Shown here piece after piece: positions 1 to 25,700 of a stretch of 64,000 nt of DNA. Location: NCBI RefSeq assembly GCF_040054535.1, contig NC_090781.1, positions 20,245,579 to 20,309,578 of the forward strand, written 5' to 3'. Below the pieces are notes generated by a model, which did no database searches, had not been told where the DNA came from, and saw only the letters and a program-made list of their open reading frames with translations. The position numbers and the translations under genes were made by a program. Each line of letters opens with the position of its first letter. Positions within the stretch are counted from its first letter, which is position 1. The DNA comes from Antennarius striatus (taxonomy: Eukaryota; Chordata; Actinopteri; Lophiiformes; Antennariidae).

Positions 1-98
1 GATACACAAGCCCAGCTAGATTCTTTTCCTTTTTATAAAATGTAGCTTCTTATCCTCCTTTGTGTAAAATAATGAACTTTTCCCTCCTGTCATTAAAG

Positions 99-11380
<11,282 letters not shown>

Positions 11381-12540
11381 AGGAAGTAGCGGCTGGAACG
11401 AGAAAAAGAGATGGACGTTAACTGGAGACCTTTATAGACACTTGATGGCCACGTTATGGTAGTAGCACTGGAGTCCTCAAGAGAAAATGCTGTGAATCTG
11501 TTTCATTCAGGGATATTTATATTTTCTATGAAAAACATGTTTATAGATGTAATACAAATTCAAGCATTTGAACTGCTGGTTTTCACAAGGATACAGCGAA
11601 ACATCATCTCCCCTCCGGCTGGTTGGGATGCAGTCAGCAGAGAATCCATTCTGGGGAGTCTTGACAGCTTGGGTGCTATAAAATATACCTCTGTTTAATC
11701 AAGCATATTGCTGGCTTGCACTAAGTTACACTGTAAAGAGGTATTTCATACACTAGTTTTGCATTAGAAACTCAGGGGTCAACGAAGTTTACTGTAGTCT
11801 CAGACATGCAGAGGTTTTTGTGGTGCTAAGATGAGGACGAGAAACAATTCCAGGTCGGCAGAAGTCCAAGCACAGTCACAAGGACAGAATGAATCCATGT
11901 TCAGACGTTGGACTACAGCACTCCTTTGTAAATCCACACACTTCATGCTTGACTGTATTATAAAATGAAATGAGCCAAATGGACGAACATGACTTCTTTT
12001 CCCCCATACCGTTTAATTTTCTAAAATTAGTTTTTTTGTTGTTGTATTCTAGTGAATAGATGTAAATATGTGATTTGAGAATGACAGGCGATCAGTCCGT
12101 AGCAAAATGTTTATTTAAATTTGAGATTTTTTTATGTCTTTTTTGTTTTTGTTTGTGGGTTGTTGTTTTTTTGTTTTGTTTTTTTACATTTAACTACATT
12201 GTCTTGCCATGTGTCACAAATTGGTACACTTTTGCCAAGTACTAGCTACCAGAAGTACCTGTTGCAAAAAATACTAGGCTTTCTCATATTGGGAAGACGT
12301 TTTATTGTTCTGTGTTTCTTACTTTCAGTATTAAATTCTTTTTCAGAGTTTGCCAGTCATATGGTTTAGTTTTGTTTATGGGAAGGTTTCTAAATACAGT
12401 CGTTTTATGACATTTTGCTCCATGTTTTTCATACTACACCTTTAATACAGAGTTCACAGGAAAACTATTGATGCGACATGGTTGTGGAGTGCAATGAATG
12501 AGTTATTCCTCCTATTAATAAAGTCATTTCAATTATCTGT
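11381..12540 (+). other. brwd1: brwd1 3' UTR
   Basis: About 1.15 kb of AT-rich sequence follows the brwd1 stop, with no plausible ORF, T-rich tracts and several ATTTA-like elements. It ends at a canonical AATAAA. The 3' boundary is inferred from that signal. Confidence 0.75.
12517..12522 (+). terminator. brwd1: brwd1 poly(A) signal AATAAA
   Basis: AATAAA lies 1.14 kb after the brwd1 stop and is followed by a T/GT-rich stretch. It is the first canonical hexamer I see in the 3' UTR. Confidence 0.7.
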
Positions 12541-13518
12541 TCAACTCAGTCGTATTCATTGATATGAGTATCTTTCGTTTTTAGACTTGGCAAATCATTA
12601 ATCGGTAGATTTCAGTAGGTGTTACTTTTTGCTCCATGCTGAGCTTTTAGTGTGGACTACATGTACTGTAGTGCTAAATAGATCATATCTGGTTTGCTTT
12701 GTTTCCAAGTATAAACAAACGTTAAATTGTATTTACAATAGATACACTAGTATGGTAGGATTCCAGGTTGACAGTCTACAGTCCAAATGATGCTAAAAAA
12801 TATATCTTAACTCCAGGTAATTTATGCCAAGATTTAAATACTGGGACATTTGTTGAAAGGGTGTAAAATTTTCCCATGAGATTAATAAAACCATAGATGG
12901 TAATGCTGCATGTGTTTATGGAGACACAGCTGTAATCTTTGTTTCTATTCTCTGACAACATAATCACTCTTAACCATTTCATTTTCCTTACTAAGTAGAA
13001 ATAATAAGTTTTGCTACCGTTATCATTTGTTTAAGCAGAGTGTGCATGAGATACAGTATTTTGAATTCAGTACTTTATTTTATAGCAGCTTACCTTCATT
13101 TTGAAAGGGCTTCAGAACAACTTCCCTTGCCTCTGTGACGGTTTCCGTTAAGAGTTTTGGCTAGCCCATCGCAGTTTCGACAAATATTATTTGTATTTCG
13201 TTATTAATATAAAACAGCAACATTCTAATGATTAACTAATACTATTGGCGATATATACAGTCTATATCCGATATAAAATAATTCATATTTCATTCACATA
13301 TATAGGTTCCTATTTTTTTGCGAAAGTACCACTCGGTATAACAGCGTGGTTAGCTAACATGTGAACAGCTCGAATTTAGGTTGAGTAATCCAGTGCTTTT
13401 CACGTGATCAAAAATTGAATTTAACTACCTTAAAAAGAGAAATTTAGAATTTATTTCATTTTTGCATTAGTTATTTCCAGACTTGCGAAAAGCCTTGCGT
13501 TTGAAGCTGCAGTTTAGC
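12541..13518. promoter_or_regulatory. brwd1-mipep intergenic region with mipep promoter
   Basis: About 1 kb between the brwd1 poly(A) signal and mipep. It is AT-rich with no ORF resembling a gene. Near the mipep side, TCACGTGA (13400-13407) is a palindromic E-box of the USF/MITF/TFE type. There is no clear TATA box. The promoter role is inferred from position only. Confidence 0.5.
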
Positions 13519-13560
13519 ATGTCCTCTGTCATCCACTGTCAACACTACCATCTTCAGTAG
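13519..13560 (+). other. mipep upstream ORF, 13 codons
   Basis: ATG at 13519 opens a 13-residue frame that ends in TAG at 13558-13560, 34 bases before the mipep ATG and in a different frame. If transcription starts upstream of it, this uORF could dampen mipep translation. The transcription start is not known. Confidence 0.4.
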
Positions 13561-13594
13561 GCATCAACGCGACCTGAGGCAGATTGAGTCCAAC

Positions 13595-13741
13595 ATGTCA
13601 GCGAGTAAAAAGCTGCTTCACTTAATGAAGCACAGAGGTTTTTGGAGTCATGTTCAGAGAAACGTCACAACGTGGTCTCCTGTTGGAGCTGCCTTCAACA
13701 CCAAAACTCAAAGGAGGTTCAATCTCTCCGAGAAAAACAAG
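13595..13741 (+). other. mipep: mipep exon 1, mitochondrial targeting region
   Basis: Forty-nine residues beginning [16 protein letters not shown] are rich in Lys, Arg, His and Ser and have a single acidic residue near the end. This composition suits an amphipathic matrix-targeting helix. The exon ends in phase 0 before GLFGVPEL, the start of the conserved body. Confidence 0.8.
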
Positions 13742-16700
13742 GTTTGTACTTTCTTTAAATGTGTTTATTAACTTTGAGCGCAGCCCAGCTGATCCGTGTT
13801 TACCCTCTGCTTTTAGGGGTTGTTTGGAGTCCCAGAGCTGAACTGTCCTGCTGGATTCCAAGTAGCCACCAAGAAAGCTCTCAGGGACATGGACCGCCTG
13901 TTGGAAAAGGCCTGCTCTTGTCCTCCAGGGGTTGAGACCATCGACTCTTTTGACCAGCTTTCAGATGGTTTGTGCAAAGTGGCGGATTTGGTGAGTTATT
14001 CCCATTATTCCTGATTTAACAAACTGTAATGGAAGCTTTTACCATTGATTTAATGATAGAAGACCTGATTTGATGATTATAAGTGGATTAGATGTCAGTA
14101 TTTCATGAGTACCACACTCCTAAACCATCCAGGTGATAATTAGTAAGATGATATGGAGCATTAGCCTCATCTGAGGCTGGAATAAAATAAAATAGTAGAA
14201 CTGTGTTGTGTTTGCGTTATCAGTAATTATAAAACATACAGTAAACACAATATGCAACCAAAATTACAATGCCTCTACAAAATGTACAAAATGTACACAG
14301 ACTTAAAGTCTCCCAGCACATCTACGTTTTTAGGTGGTTTATTTTTTTAATCCATCCCGTATATTTCTATGTGTTTCAACAGTGGGGGTTTAGAAGATAT
14401 TCAGGCCCACTAGACTCAGAATGGACAGGTTGTCTTCATCAAATAGAGTTTCCATTTCTGTGAGGAAGAGCATATGCGTTGCTGTTCATAGTATTCAACA
14501 GATTGTTTTCTGAACCTGTGCAGGTCCTTTTGATCCATGCATTGTGAAGTATGTACAGCTTATATAAATTATTGTTTCTTTCTTTAACAGGCAGACTTTA
14601 TAAAAGTAGCCCATCCAGATCCAGCGTTCCGTGAGGCAGCCGAGAAGAGCTGCATAGAGATTGGCACAGTTGTTGAGAAGTAAGAGGAAATGCCTATTAA
14701 TCTTAGTTTCACATTTTTATTCAAAGCTTCACAGTTAAAATAAAAACATCACAAGGAAAACATTTTATTATATGACTAACATCAGGTCATTAAAGGCATA
14801 TATTTCTGCAACCTCATCAGTGGATTCCAAACTGACAGCTAGGGATTGTCTTTTGGTTACAGAAACTGATTGCTGTCGTTTTTTGTTGCTTTCTGCTCCA
14901 GTGCTTGAAGCAGTTTTTTTATTTATTTTTTATTTGTCTGAATCAATCTAAACATTCCTTTGTTATTTTGATGCATTACTGGAACATTTCAGTCCAAAGT
15001 CCACACCTGTCCACTCACAGTAAATGTTGGTCTGCATGTGCACCATTGTTTCCTGAAGCGGTTTAACGTCACAATATTTTCTCAGACCAGCAGATAAATA
15101 AAATAAAATGAAATGATAGTATGTTAGATATAATGATAAACATGAATCCAATATGAATACTACTTTATCAGCGGCGTCCTCATAACATCACATCAATGTA
15201 TGTTTTTTGTTTGTTTTGCTGACCTGGTGGTTTGAATTCATTGGTATTGTAATCTGTGTTAGCGGCTACAGCGGTCCCTTCAAGAAAGTAGTCATGTGAC
15301 CGAGGCAAGCATCTTGCTTCAAGAGTGACTCATAGATATGGAGGAGAAAATCTGGTAATTTTCCAAAATAAAACATTGTTTAGAATCAGATAATAAATAA
15401 AACGGAAATAATGAAGGTTATGCATTCCTTCTGTGTGCCCCGGTACCAGTTGACCAGTTGGAGTTTGGGACCACTGTCCTGACTTCACTTTTGTTTTAGC
15501 AGTTTTCTAAAAACAGGTTGCTAACCAACTTCCCACAATCATTGCCACGGGTAACTGGACAACTGTTACTGTTGATCACCACTTCTGTGAAGACAGATCT
15601 CAAAAAGTGTTGGGTCAAATGATCATATTTGCATATTGTATGTTTCAGGTTGAACACAAATGTCGAGCTATGCCAAAGCTTAAAGAAGCTGCTGGACAAC
15701 CCAGACATTCTGGCTCAGCTGGACCCTGACACAAGGTAGTTTCATTTTGTTTGTGTGATGATCCCCACTGTGCAGATTCCTTTTTTGTGTGGAAATATAT
15801 CTCGTTACATAAATCTAGCAAATAACTATGATGGCATCTTGTTCAATGATGATTCGGTATCAATGTTTTTCTGCCTTTCCAGACGGGTAGCAGAACTGTT
15901 CATGTTTGACTTTGAAATCAGTGGAATTCATCTGCATGACAAATTGGTAAGACAAAACATTTTGTCCATCCATGACTCATAAAGTTAATAATAATATGTA
16001 TTTAATCTCTATCTCTACAGTGTCTCTTAATTTTTTTTCATACCAAACATATTGCCCTTCTCCCTGCAGAGGAAAGAGGCTGTGGCGCTTCATGTGAAAC
16101 TGCTGGATCTAAACAACGAGTTTCTGGTCGGCTCTCACTTGCCCAACAGGATTGCTAGGTCTGTCATCCCTGATCATCTTCACCAGCAGTTCGGGAGTGA
16201 AGGAAGCTTCATCCAAGTGGCGGGCTTACATGCAGATTCCCCCGATGACTTAGTATGTCCTTAAAATGGTCTGGTACATGTCTGCCTTTTACTCAGCAGG
16301 TGGCGCTGTTGTCATATAACAGATTTGGGTGTGAGAGTGGGTTGAAACTGATTCAAGTTGATTCTGTTCTGATTTGTTTATCAGATTATATTTTTAATTT
16401 GTTTTTATTTTGAAATAGAAAATATTCTTGTAAATAGAATATTGACTGCAGTCTTCTGTTGAGGGATAAGACGTTGTCGCTATCACTCCAATTATTCCTC
16501 TTACAGCTTGCCTAACCCTGTGATGATGCTGGGAAGGGTAAAATTAATACTTATTGTCTTCGTTATTCCCCTGGTTCACTATCAGTTTGTCTTTTTCTTG
16601 CTCTGCACCTCTTTTTAACATTCCTCTGTAATTGTAGCATCCTTCTGTCTGCTTTTCTTCCTCTTGCAGCTGCGAGAAATTGCCTACAGGGTTTACCTTT

Positions 16701-19700
16701 ATCCAAACGCAGATCTGATGGAGTGTCTGGAAGAGCTGCTGAAATGCAGATACAAACTGGCCAAACTGGTGGGCTACGAGTCCTATGGACACCGGGCGCT
16801 GAAGGGAACAATGGCCAAAACACCAGGTTAAGACATCTCCCTTTCAGCAGTTAGTTGTATACTACAGAGTGAAAGGCATTTCTGTGTTTCTTTTACTGTA
16901 ATGGGTCATGAGATAAAGCAATTGAAATTAGTGTCGAAAGTTATAGAAATATAGAAAGTAATCTCTGGTTTTATGTTCTGCTGCTTAATTTTATCATACT
17001 TTACAGAGACAGTGGTGAGCTTTCTCCAGCTGTTAACAGACAAGCTGTCAGACAGGTACCGTTCACTCTTAAATGTTATCGACAAAGATGTGGAAACTCT
17101 TAAGGGATGGAATATTCCCTTTGATTACATATAAGGTCGATATAATGACTTTAATATTCCTGCTTCCTATTAGCCTGTCTAGACACAGAAGTAAGTATAG
17201 ACTGGAATGAAGGCTTCCAGTCAGTTCACACTATTTGTATGTTTTTCTTTCCGTGCAACAGAACAGCCAAAGACTTCCAGATGATGAGAGACATGAAGAA
17301 AAAGCTCAACCCTCATAATTCTGTGAGTGATTTCTATGACACATGACAATATTATCCTTGCATCCTGATAGTTTGCATCTTTCCCTTAATCAGTGAGAAA
17401 TAGTTTAATTGCTGGAAATTTGTTTGATATCACATCTCAATACTTTTCTGTCCAGGAGCTCATGCCGTGGGATCATCCATTCCTCAGTGGAGTTCTACGT
17501 GCTGAAAGGTGAGTGGAAGGTGTCTCATACATTGAGGTTCAAATCCAGATTGAAGGGAATATTATGCATTTTTCTATTACTGCAAGGAGGGATTTTCAAC
17601 GGTTTCCCTAATTATTCAAAAACGGTTCTCCTAATTTCCGCAAATAAAAATAAAACCCACTGGATTTGGGCAAGGAAAACTTTCCTGAGCTTTGTGAGTC
17701 TCATCTTGTCCTTTCCTTCGATATGTCTTTCGTTCCTTGGGTCATGACGTCCTTCTTCAAAATATTTCAGTCAAACCATTTAAACGTCAGCCTATTTCAT
17801 CCTCCTAAACAGGGATCAGCTTCTTCCTCCACTGACTCCATCCATGCAAACGTTTGCTCTTCGAGTGCTTCCAGCTCTGTTGAAATGCTTGTTCTTGATG
17901 AACTGCACTTCTTCTTCCCAGCACTCACCAGGGACTAATAACAGGACAGGTCAAACTTTCCCAAGGACTTTTTAAGCACATCTTAATGCGCTGCAGATTC
18001 TTCTCTGTCCTTTGGATTCACTCAACAATAAACAAAAAATGTCTGTCTGGTACCGACTGTTCCCAGAGCTCCTAGAGTCCATATGTCCCTGTCTCTGACT
18101 CTGTCGTCTCCTGCTGGTGGGTCTGGGTTCTGATTGTTAGTTAGAAGCTCAGCAAGCAGTTTAAGTCTGGTTTTTTAATGGCTTTCAAAGACACTAGTCC
18201 CTATGTTGTGCTTTTTCTCTAGATCACTCACTTGGTCATATCTCTGCTCTGCCATCAGCAACTGTTTGAACTGGAAAGTGTAACAGTGCAGTCTGTTATT
18301 CATCACTGATAACACTCTCGGTGTGGTGTTCAACCTAAACAAGCCTTTTGACTTGGTGGTCTAATCTGAAGTGCTTCATAGCAGCATGAATGCACTCATT
18401 TAAAACATCAGTGGGCCAAAAGTCCACCCTTCTCTCTCCCTGAGCTCTGCAGGATTTGTCCTATCAGTTGACATTGGTCAGGAGGATTTCACAGACTTCT
18501 GAGCAGCTTGCAGTCCCACATTTATAGAAATAATGATCTGTCATGTCTCAGAATTAACAACTAAAGGTGCAAACCAGGCAGATTTCTCTAAAGAGCATGA
18601 GTAGAAGTTGTCTCTGTCATTCCTTTGTCCTGGTTTACGTTCCTTTTGTAGGTACAACATAGAGCCCAGCCTGTACAGTCCATATTTGTCTTTGGGCGCC
18701 TGCATGGAGGGTTTGAACAACCTCTTTTCTCAGCTGTACGGTGTGGCCCTCATGTCTGAGCATCCCGGTCCTGGCGAGGTCTGGTGTGAGGACGTCCGCA
18801 AGCTGGTAAAGCTCAGTGAAGATGCAAAAACTCCTTAGATTGCATGGATTCCTCTTTGTGGTGTGTGTTGTGACTTGTGTTTATGTTCCCAGGCCGTGGT
18901 ACACGAAACAGATGGATTATTAGGATATATCTACTGTGACTTTTTCCAGCGGTCGAATAAACCTCATCAGGTGTGGACATGCAGATACACACACGCATGT
19001 GTCACAGCAGTTGAACGTATATCTTAAAGCACCATCAGATAATATCGGTATTAAAGTAATTGCAGTGGAGTCTAAAAAGAAATCTGAAACCAGCAAAACA
19101 AAACCATCAATCAATGTGTAACACTATATCCTGTCTGATGTGAATTTTAAGTCAAGCAATAATCACGTAAATTAAATAGAAGATAACGCACCGCAAATTA
19201 AATTTTCATTTTTGACACCACCGTCTCGCCCCCACCATCTCCCTCCTCCCTACAGGATTGTCACTTCACCATCAGAGGAGGCCGCAGGTGCCAGGAAACG
19301 GGTCAGTACCAGCTTCCAGTCGTGGTCCTGATGCTGAGTCTGCCCCAGCCCACCACCAGAGCCCCCACCCTGCTGTCCCCAGGCATGATGGAGAACCTTT
19401 TCCATGAAATGGGACACGCCATGCACTCTATGCTGGGACGCACTCGCTACCAGCATGTGACGGGTGAGGTGTGAGCCCGATTGGTGAATAAATTCAGATA
19501 CCGGTCCAGGATTGAGTGCTTCAATCAGTAGTAACAGTCGGTATGGATGAGCTCAGCAGCTTTAACATCACAACTGTGTTGTTATCGATGTCCCAAACTA
19601 TATTAGATGCAGAGCTGTGGTTTATTCTTATAGTAAGTCTGATTAAGCGGAGCCCCGAGGAATCGCTTGGATTATCCTTGGCAAGGAATGCCTTCATTTG

Positions 19701-22700
19701 ATACCATCTTCCGTGTCAGATGAAGCTGAAGGATATCGTCTCCAGTAGTTCAGGATCTTCAAAATATTTGTTTTTCAGTAGTAATAGTAAGACGATATCC
19801 AAGTACTCACCTGGAGGCAGATTTGTTTGTGGACACGGCGTTTACACCTGTTCAAGCCTGACAAAAGACAAAGATCCTCCTGTTTGTCTGTTACACTCTT
19901 TTTTTTCTATGAGGATGCAGAAATGGTCAAACTGAAGACAACAGCCACTCAGGTGATTTGTGTGTTGGATCAGAATGTAGCTCTAGTCCGGTTCTAATCA
20001 ACACGAACAAAATGCACAGTTTCCGTCATTTGTGTTTTTCTTTTTCATTTCTATAGTTAGAAGTTAAACTTATGCTCATTCTAAGAACAGGATTCATGTT
20101 GGTGAGAACTGAAAGAAACCTTTGATATTATGTCATGAAACCTCCTGTGAAGTGGAGATAAATAACCTGTCTTTTCATTCATCAATTGTGACCGAGGGAT
20201 CCTGGTTGTTTCTGGTTTTTTTACTTTTCTTTCTGGATGTTATCAAATTTTCTATTTATTCGCAACACAAATCACTTGAGACATGTTCTTGAGCAACCTC
20301 CTCATGAGATTCACCCCTATGGATTGAGCGTCGACCGACACAGAAAGGATAAACAAAGCCTCTTTATCCTGTGTTTACATTTTTTTTTGTCCTTATTTCA
20401 AAGCTTTGACGTCTCTCCTCCAGGAACCAGATGTGCAACTGACTTCGCTGAAGTCCCTTCCATCCTCATGGAATATTTTGCCACCGACTACAGAGTCATC
20501 AGCCAGTTTGCACGCCATTATGAGACCGGACAGGTATTGTAAGCAGTATGATGGCTATGGGCACTAAAACATTCATCAGTGATTGTAGAGAGATGCTTTC
20601 CAAGATTGTCTTCATCAGCCATTTCCATGCCAATGATTTGTTGTCTGTCGTCACCTCAGCCTCTTCCTGAGAGTATGGTGTCTCGCCTGTGTGAGTCGAA
20701 GAAGGTGTGCGGAGCTGCAGACACCCAGCTGCAGGTGCAGTAACCGAACCGACCCACAACACCACAACCACCATGTTACACAACACCACAGTTCCATCTG
20801 AGAATGAGCTTCACCTTCACAGGAACACACAGCTGCAGGAAAGTCATCGAAGCGACAAAGACTCCGGTGCTTTACAGGAAGAAGGTTGATAATTATCACT
20901 GTCAATAGCGATAGCATCTCGTAGTCAAAGTTTTCAGTGTGGTGTCTGGAGTACTTAGCTTGTTAAATGTAGAATATTAAAGTAAAAAAAATCCCCTTTG
21001 CTTAAGTTATTATTCCTTTCAACAGTTTGGGAATAATCTTTTTTTTAAGGGTGAAACTGGAAACTGAATTTCTGAAGCAACAGATCGTTTGTAACAGGTT
21101 GGACACAAAATCCACATCAAACCACTGCTTCCAAAGTTTAAATAATAACGTGTTTACAGATCGATGGAATTCATGGAGTAGATTGAGAAGATGTGGTTTA
21201 AGGATTTTAAGAAGACAACTTTTTTGTGTGTGGAAAAACTACATCAGACTCTAAATATCATTCAAAACATCTTAAAGCAAATCTGCAGGGACGTTTAAAA
21301 CATACCAGTAATTGCTTTTCCCCATTCTTTCATGCTGCTGGTTTTTGTACTCATTATATATTTTTGTCTGGTTTAGTGAACACAACTATTAGATGCGTGC
21401 TCAAGTGCTTCTAAATACATTTCTATGGAGAACTCACTGCAACGCAGTACACACATGTGCGGGAATGAAGGATTAACGTGTTGTATTTGTTCTTGTGCAG
21501 GTTTTCTACGCTGTCTTGGATCAAGTCTACCACGGTAAACCTCAGAACCGCTCCACCACAGACATCCTGAAAGAGATGCAGCAAAAATTCTACGGCTTGC
21601 CGTACACATCCAATACGGTACATCCCAGACGGTCTTTGATTTATTTTCTTGAATATTGTGCCTTCAGATCAAATTATAGAGTTTGGAGTTGACGATAATT
21701 AGGGGAAAGTTCTGCGTTCAGCTCATCACAAACTTGTCTGAGGGGTCTTCCCTCCTTCTCCTCCTCCTCTTCTTCTCTAGTTTTATATCCTCTACCCAGG
21801 CACAGCAGTGTTTATGGGATTAAAGCCTTTTTTGAAGTCCTGGTAAAATAACAAAGCAGTGATACACTTTGAACGGTCTCTCCCTGGGGGAAGTACTTGA
21901 AACTCTTCTTCTCGGTCATTTAATTTAAAAAAAAAAAGTTCTCTATTTCCCCCAATTTTACAGCTGCAGATGAGGAAGGAGAGGAGAATCAAGAACGCAT
22001 AATCGAGCAGGGAATGGCCCTCATATAGCATTTTACTCTGGGCTATAATTATGTGGGGGGGTGCCATCAGGAATAGAGATTACAGAACTGCTGCACATTC
22101 TCCCAAAAAGTTGACGTTTCTCTTCGCTGGAGTTCACCCACCCTCCTGTCCCGCGTGGGTTTAAGTTATATCGTTTCCTACCGTCGTCGTCATTCCCTGT
22201 CAACATCACAAGTCACAGCGAAGCGTCTGACAGACCCCCATTTTTTTGCTGCTGTGTGTGCAGTTTAACCCACAGCAGGATCGTTTTTCCTCACATGAAC
22301 TCAGAAACTGAGGATGATTGCAGCGTTTAAGTTCCTCGCCTTAGATCATAATTGGATCAGAGCAAGTGAAAACAGATTTGTTTAGATCCTCCAATGACAG
22401 GCTCTCCCTTGTTTTTCTTTTTTAGTTCGCCTTCTTCCTCTCGCTCCCTTCTCCGAAACCCCGTAGAAACCGTGCTCGGGGGGGGGGTGTAAGTTTCCAC
22501 CGTGAAGTGAACGTCTGAGTGGCTAATAGGTTACCGAGGGCCACAGATTCTAAACATTAAGGTGATGCTGACATGTGTGTAGTTTATAGAGTGAGGCGAT
22601 CGTTTCCCGCTGAGCGCTGAAAGAGGATCAGCTGTGAGGAACACGGACCACATGCTCACCCTCAAGCCTGCGATAATATTTGGAAATATATGTCAGAAAC

Positions 22701-25700
22701 AAACATGTTCTCCTCTCTGTGTTGACATTTCTTTAATCCTCCATTCTCAGCCTAAATGTTTTTTCATCCAAGTGTTCTTTTTTTTTTTAATACTAAGCAG
22801 TTTTTTTTTTTTTTTAATGCACGCTCAAGCACATCTAATCCTCATTCCGCAACACATGCTGCACCTTACCCCCGGGAACAAAAGATCAGTTTTAAAAAAG
22901 CAATATCAATTACAAAACGATTGCAGTGGAATACCTGCGCCAACTCCGACTCCATCGTGCACGAGGATCAAAAAGACATCTCTCCAAGTCAACATCAATT
23001 ATTAGATGTGAGGCGGAGGAATCAGAGACGGAGAAGAAACAGAAAATAGTTTTTGTGGGACGTGGTGAGCGTTTTAAAAAAACAACATACAGAATCTTTG
23101 AAAGGCTGTAGATTTAAGCAAAACAACTGAATCTTTACAGTTTTTTTCACTCCTATTAAATCAGAACAGTAGATGTTTCCCTTCATCCCAGAATTACCTC
23201 TAAACAGTTAAACTAGACCCAGAACCCTCATGACTGCAGTCAGCTGACCAAGTCAACTCTCAGCCAGGACTCCTCTCTGGAGCTCTGGGGCTCTTATTAA
23301 AGCCACCGCAGGCCAGAAAGAACAGCTTCAGCGTTTTCAATGCCGTCCGATTATCCAGACCTAAACAGACCACAGAAGTCTTTCCCATCATGCTTGGGGA
23401 AAAAAAATAATCTTCAAAACTGATAGAACCCTTTATCATCCAGTAACTTTGTTTTGAAGCTGTTTATCAGATATAATCTTTAAATTAACAGTGTTTGTTG
23501 TGTAAATACTGCTCACCTGAATGTTGATGAAACTTTGAGAAAGGACAGGCCAACAAAGTCTGGAAGAGGATCTGAAGATACATAAATTACTTTACATTTT
23601 GAATGAGCAGGATTTAGTTTTCCGTCTGGCACCTTCTCCTCGTGAGAAAGCAGCACAGGTCGAGTGAGGTAGACGGTGAATGAAGAGAAGGAGAGATTTT
23701 ACCAAGAACAAAAACTGAATCTGAGAAATCTTGATTATTTTTTTAAGTAACAACATTTAAAAAATTCATTGAAAGAATATTTCCAAGTCAATAATATGTC
23801 AATGTTAACTTTACTGTTTGTTTCTGCTGCCACGGGGTGTCAGAAAAATATCATAGACTGTTTTCCCTGGCCTTCTTATTAAACGGTTCTACTGTAGCCC
23901 GTAGACTTCAGTCACTGAGAAGCAGGATTTTCTTCCACAGATGTGTTCATGCTTTGATTCAGACGCTCATTCCTCCTCCACCTGAAGCTTAAAGTTAACA
24001 TTTTGGGTTTTTTTATGCAGAGGTGGAGGGAGACATTCACCGTCTGGTACAGATTGTTAACTCCACCAGCTGCTGACTCTTCTTAAATAGATGAATGTTT
24101 GAGTAGTTCTGCCAGCTCACCCCCCACCCAAAACGTTTAAAGAGATCAGTGAAGAGTTCATCTTAATAGATAGGGAGATGGGGCCCCCCCCTCAGGCTAC
24201 TGCAGGGAGAACACGAGACTGAAGGGGGCTTTCTACCATTCAGGGATTTCCACGTTTTGTCTTTTAAAGAAGGAAAGTTGTGATTTAACGTAAACTTTTC
24301 TGTTCCATCTGTATAATAACATCAATCAGATGATGATGTTTTTCTACTACAGGCATGGCAGCTGCGATTCAGCCATCTGATTGGATACGGAGCCAAGTAC
24401 TACTCGTATCTCATGTCCCGCGCCGTGGCCTCGATGGTGTGGAAGCAGTGCTTCGTTCAGGATCCACTGAACAGGTGAGACCACGTCCACCTCCACATTT
24501 CTAGCTGATGATTTCTGGAGAGGTTAGTTATTTTACTGCTGGAATGATGTTTTTTTTTTTTATAGAACTAGACTCTCTGCGTAAAGACATGAATGTTTGT
24601 GGAAACAGATAAAGGCCTCAGTTTTTGCCGTTTTGTTCAAAATATATTTAAAAAAAAGTAGAACCAGGAAGCAGAGCCCCACAGGAAAACACATGAAGTT
24701 GGACAATGCCCGGTTCTGTCTCATCCAGATGATGTCATACTCCACTTACGAGGTGCACTGAAAAAGTCCCTCAGAATACTTTGGGATAGAATTTTGCCGT
24801 GAACTGATCAGGATTCACCACCTCTTGTTTGACTTGTTTAGGCTTTGTTTTACTCAGTACAGAAAACAATTTGACGACTACTTCCTGTTCACACACACTT
24901 TCTGTAAACAGCTTGAAAGCACAATAAAATATGTTTCTGAGAACCAAAGTGAGTCAATGTTAACATTTCTAAATGTGATTCTAGTTGGAGGGTTTTAATC
25001 TCTGGTTTGTGTGCCGTATCTCTCGCCTTCGCTCCAGACGTGTCGGTCGTATCTCTGTGGCGTCGAGCCCCTGCAGCCTTTTCCTTTTCACTTCCTATGC
25101 TGTCTCTCTCTCTTCCCATTCCCTCTGAGTTTGGTTTAGTTCCACCTGCAGTTGCCAGATCTGTTTCCTGTCACCTGTCTGCGTTAGAAGACGTGGCCCC
25201 GGGCTTCAAACACAGTAGCAACGGGCTTAACAACCTATCAGGAGCCGTTCAGCAAGAATACAGGTGGCTGTAACCTAACCTCCTTTTCTTGTGGGCTCTT
25301 TCTTTCTCCTTGTCAGGGATATGGGTGAACGTTACCGTCGTGAGATGCTGGCCCATGGAGGATCGAAGGAGCCCATGCTGATGGTGGAAGGTAAATCACA
25401 AACTCCACCTTTTTTCTTTTTCTTTTTTTTTTTTCTTGACCCATAAATGTCAATGAAACACTATTTTATGGCCACATCTGGTCTCCTAAACTATGTTTTA
25501 ACTCCCAGATGGCTTTTTGACCCCTCCGCCTGCAGGCAGACATTGTCCTATTTCTAACATCCATCCTCCATTTTGCTATTTATGCTGCTCCAGAATTCAT
25601 CTCCCTCAGTAAAAATTAAAATGCCAGTCTAATGACCTGCAGTGACACGAGTAAAATTTGTACCCATGTACTGTTGCGGAATTCCTGGCTATCGAGATGT

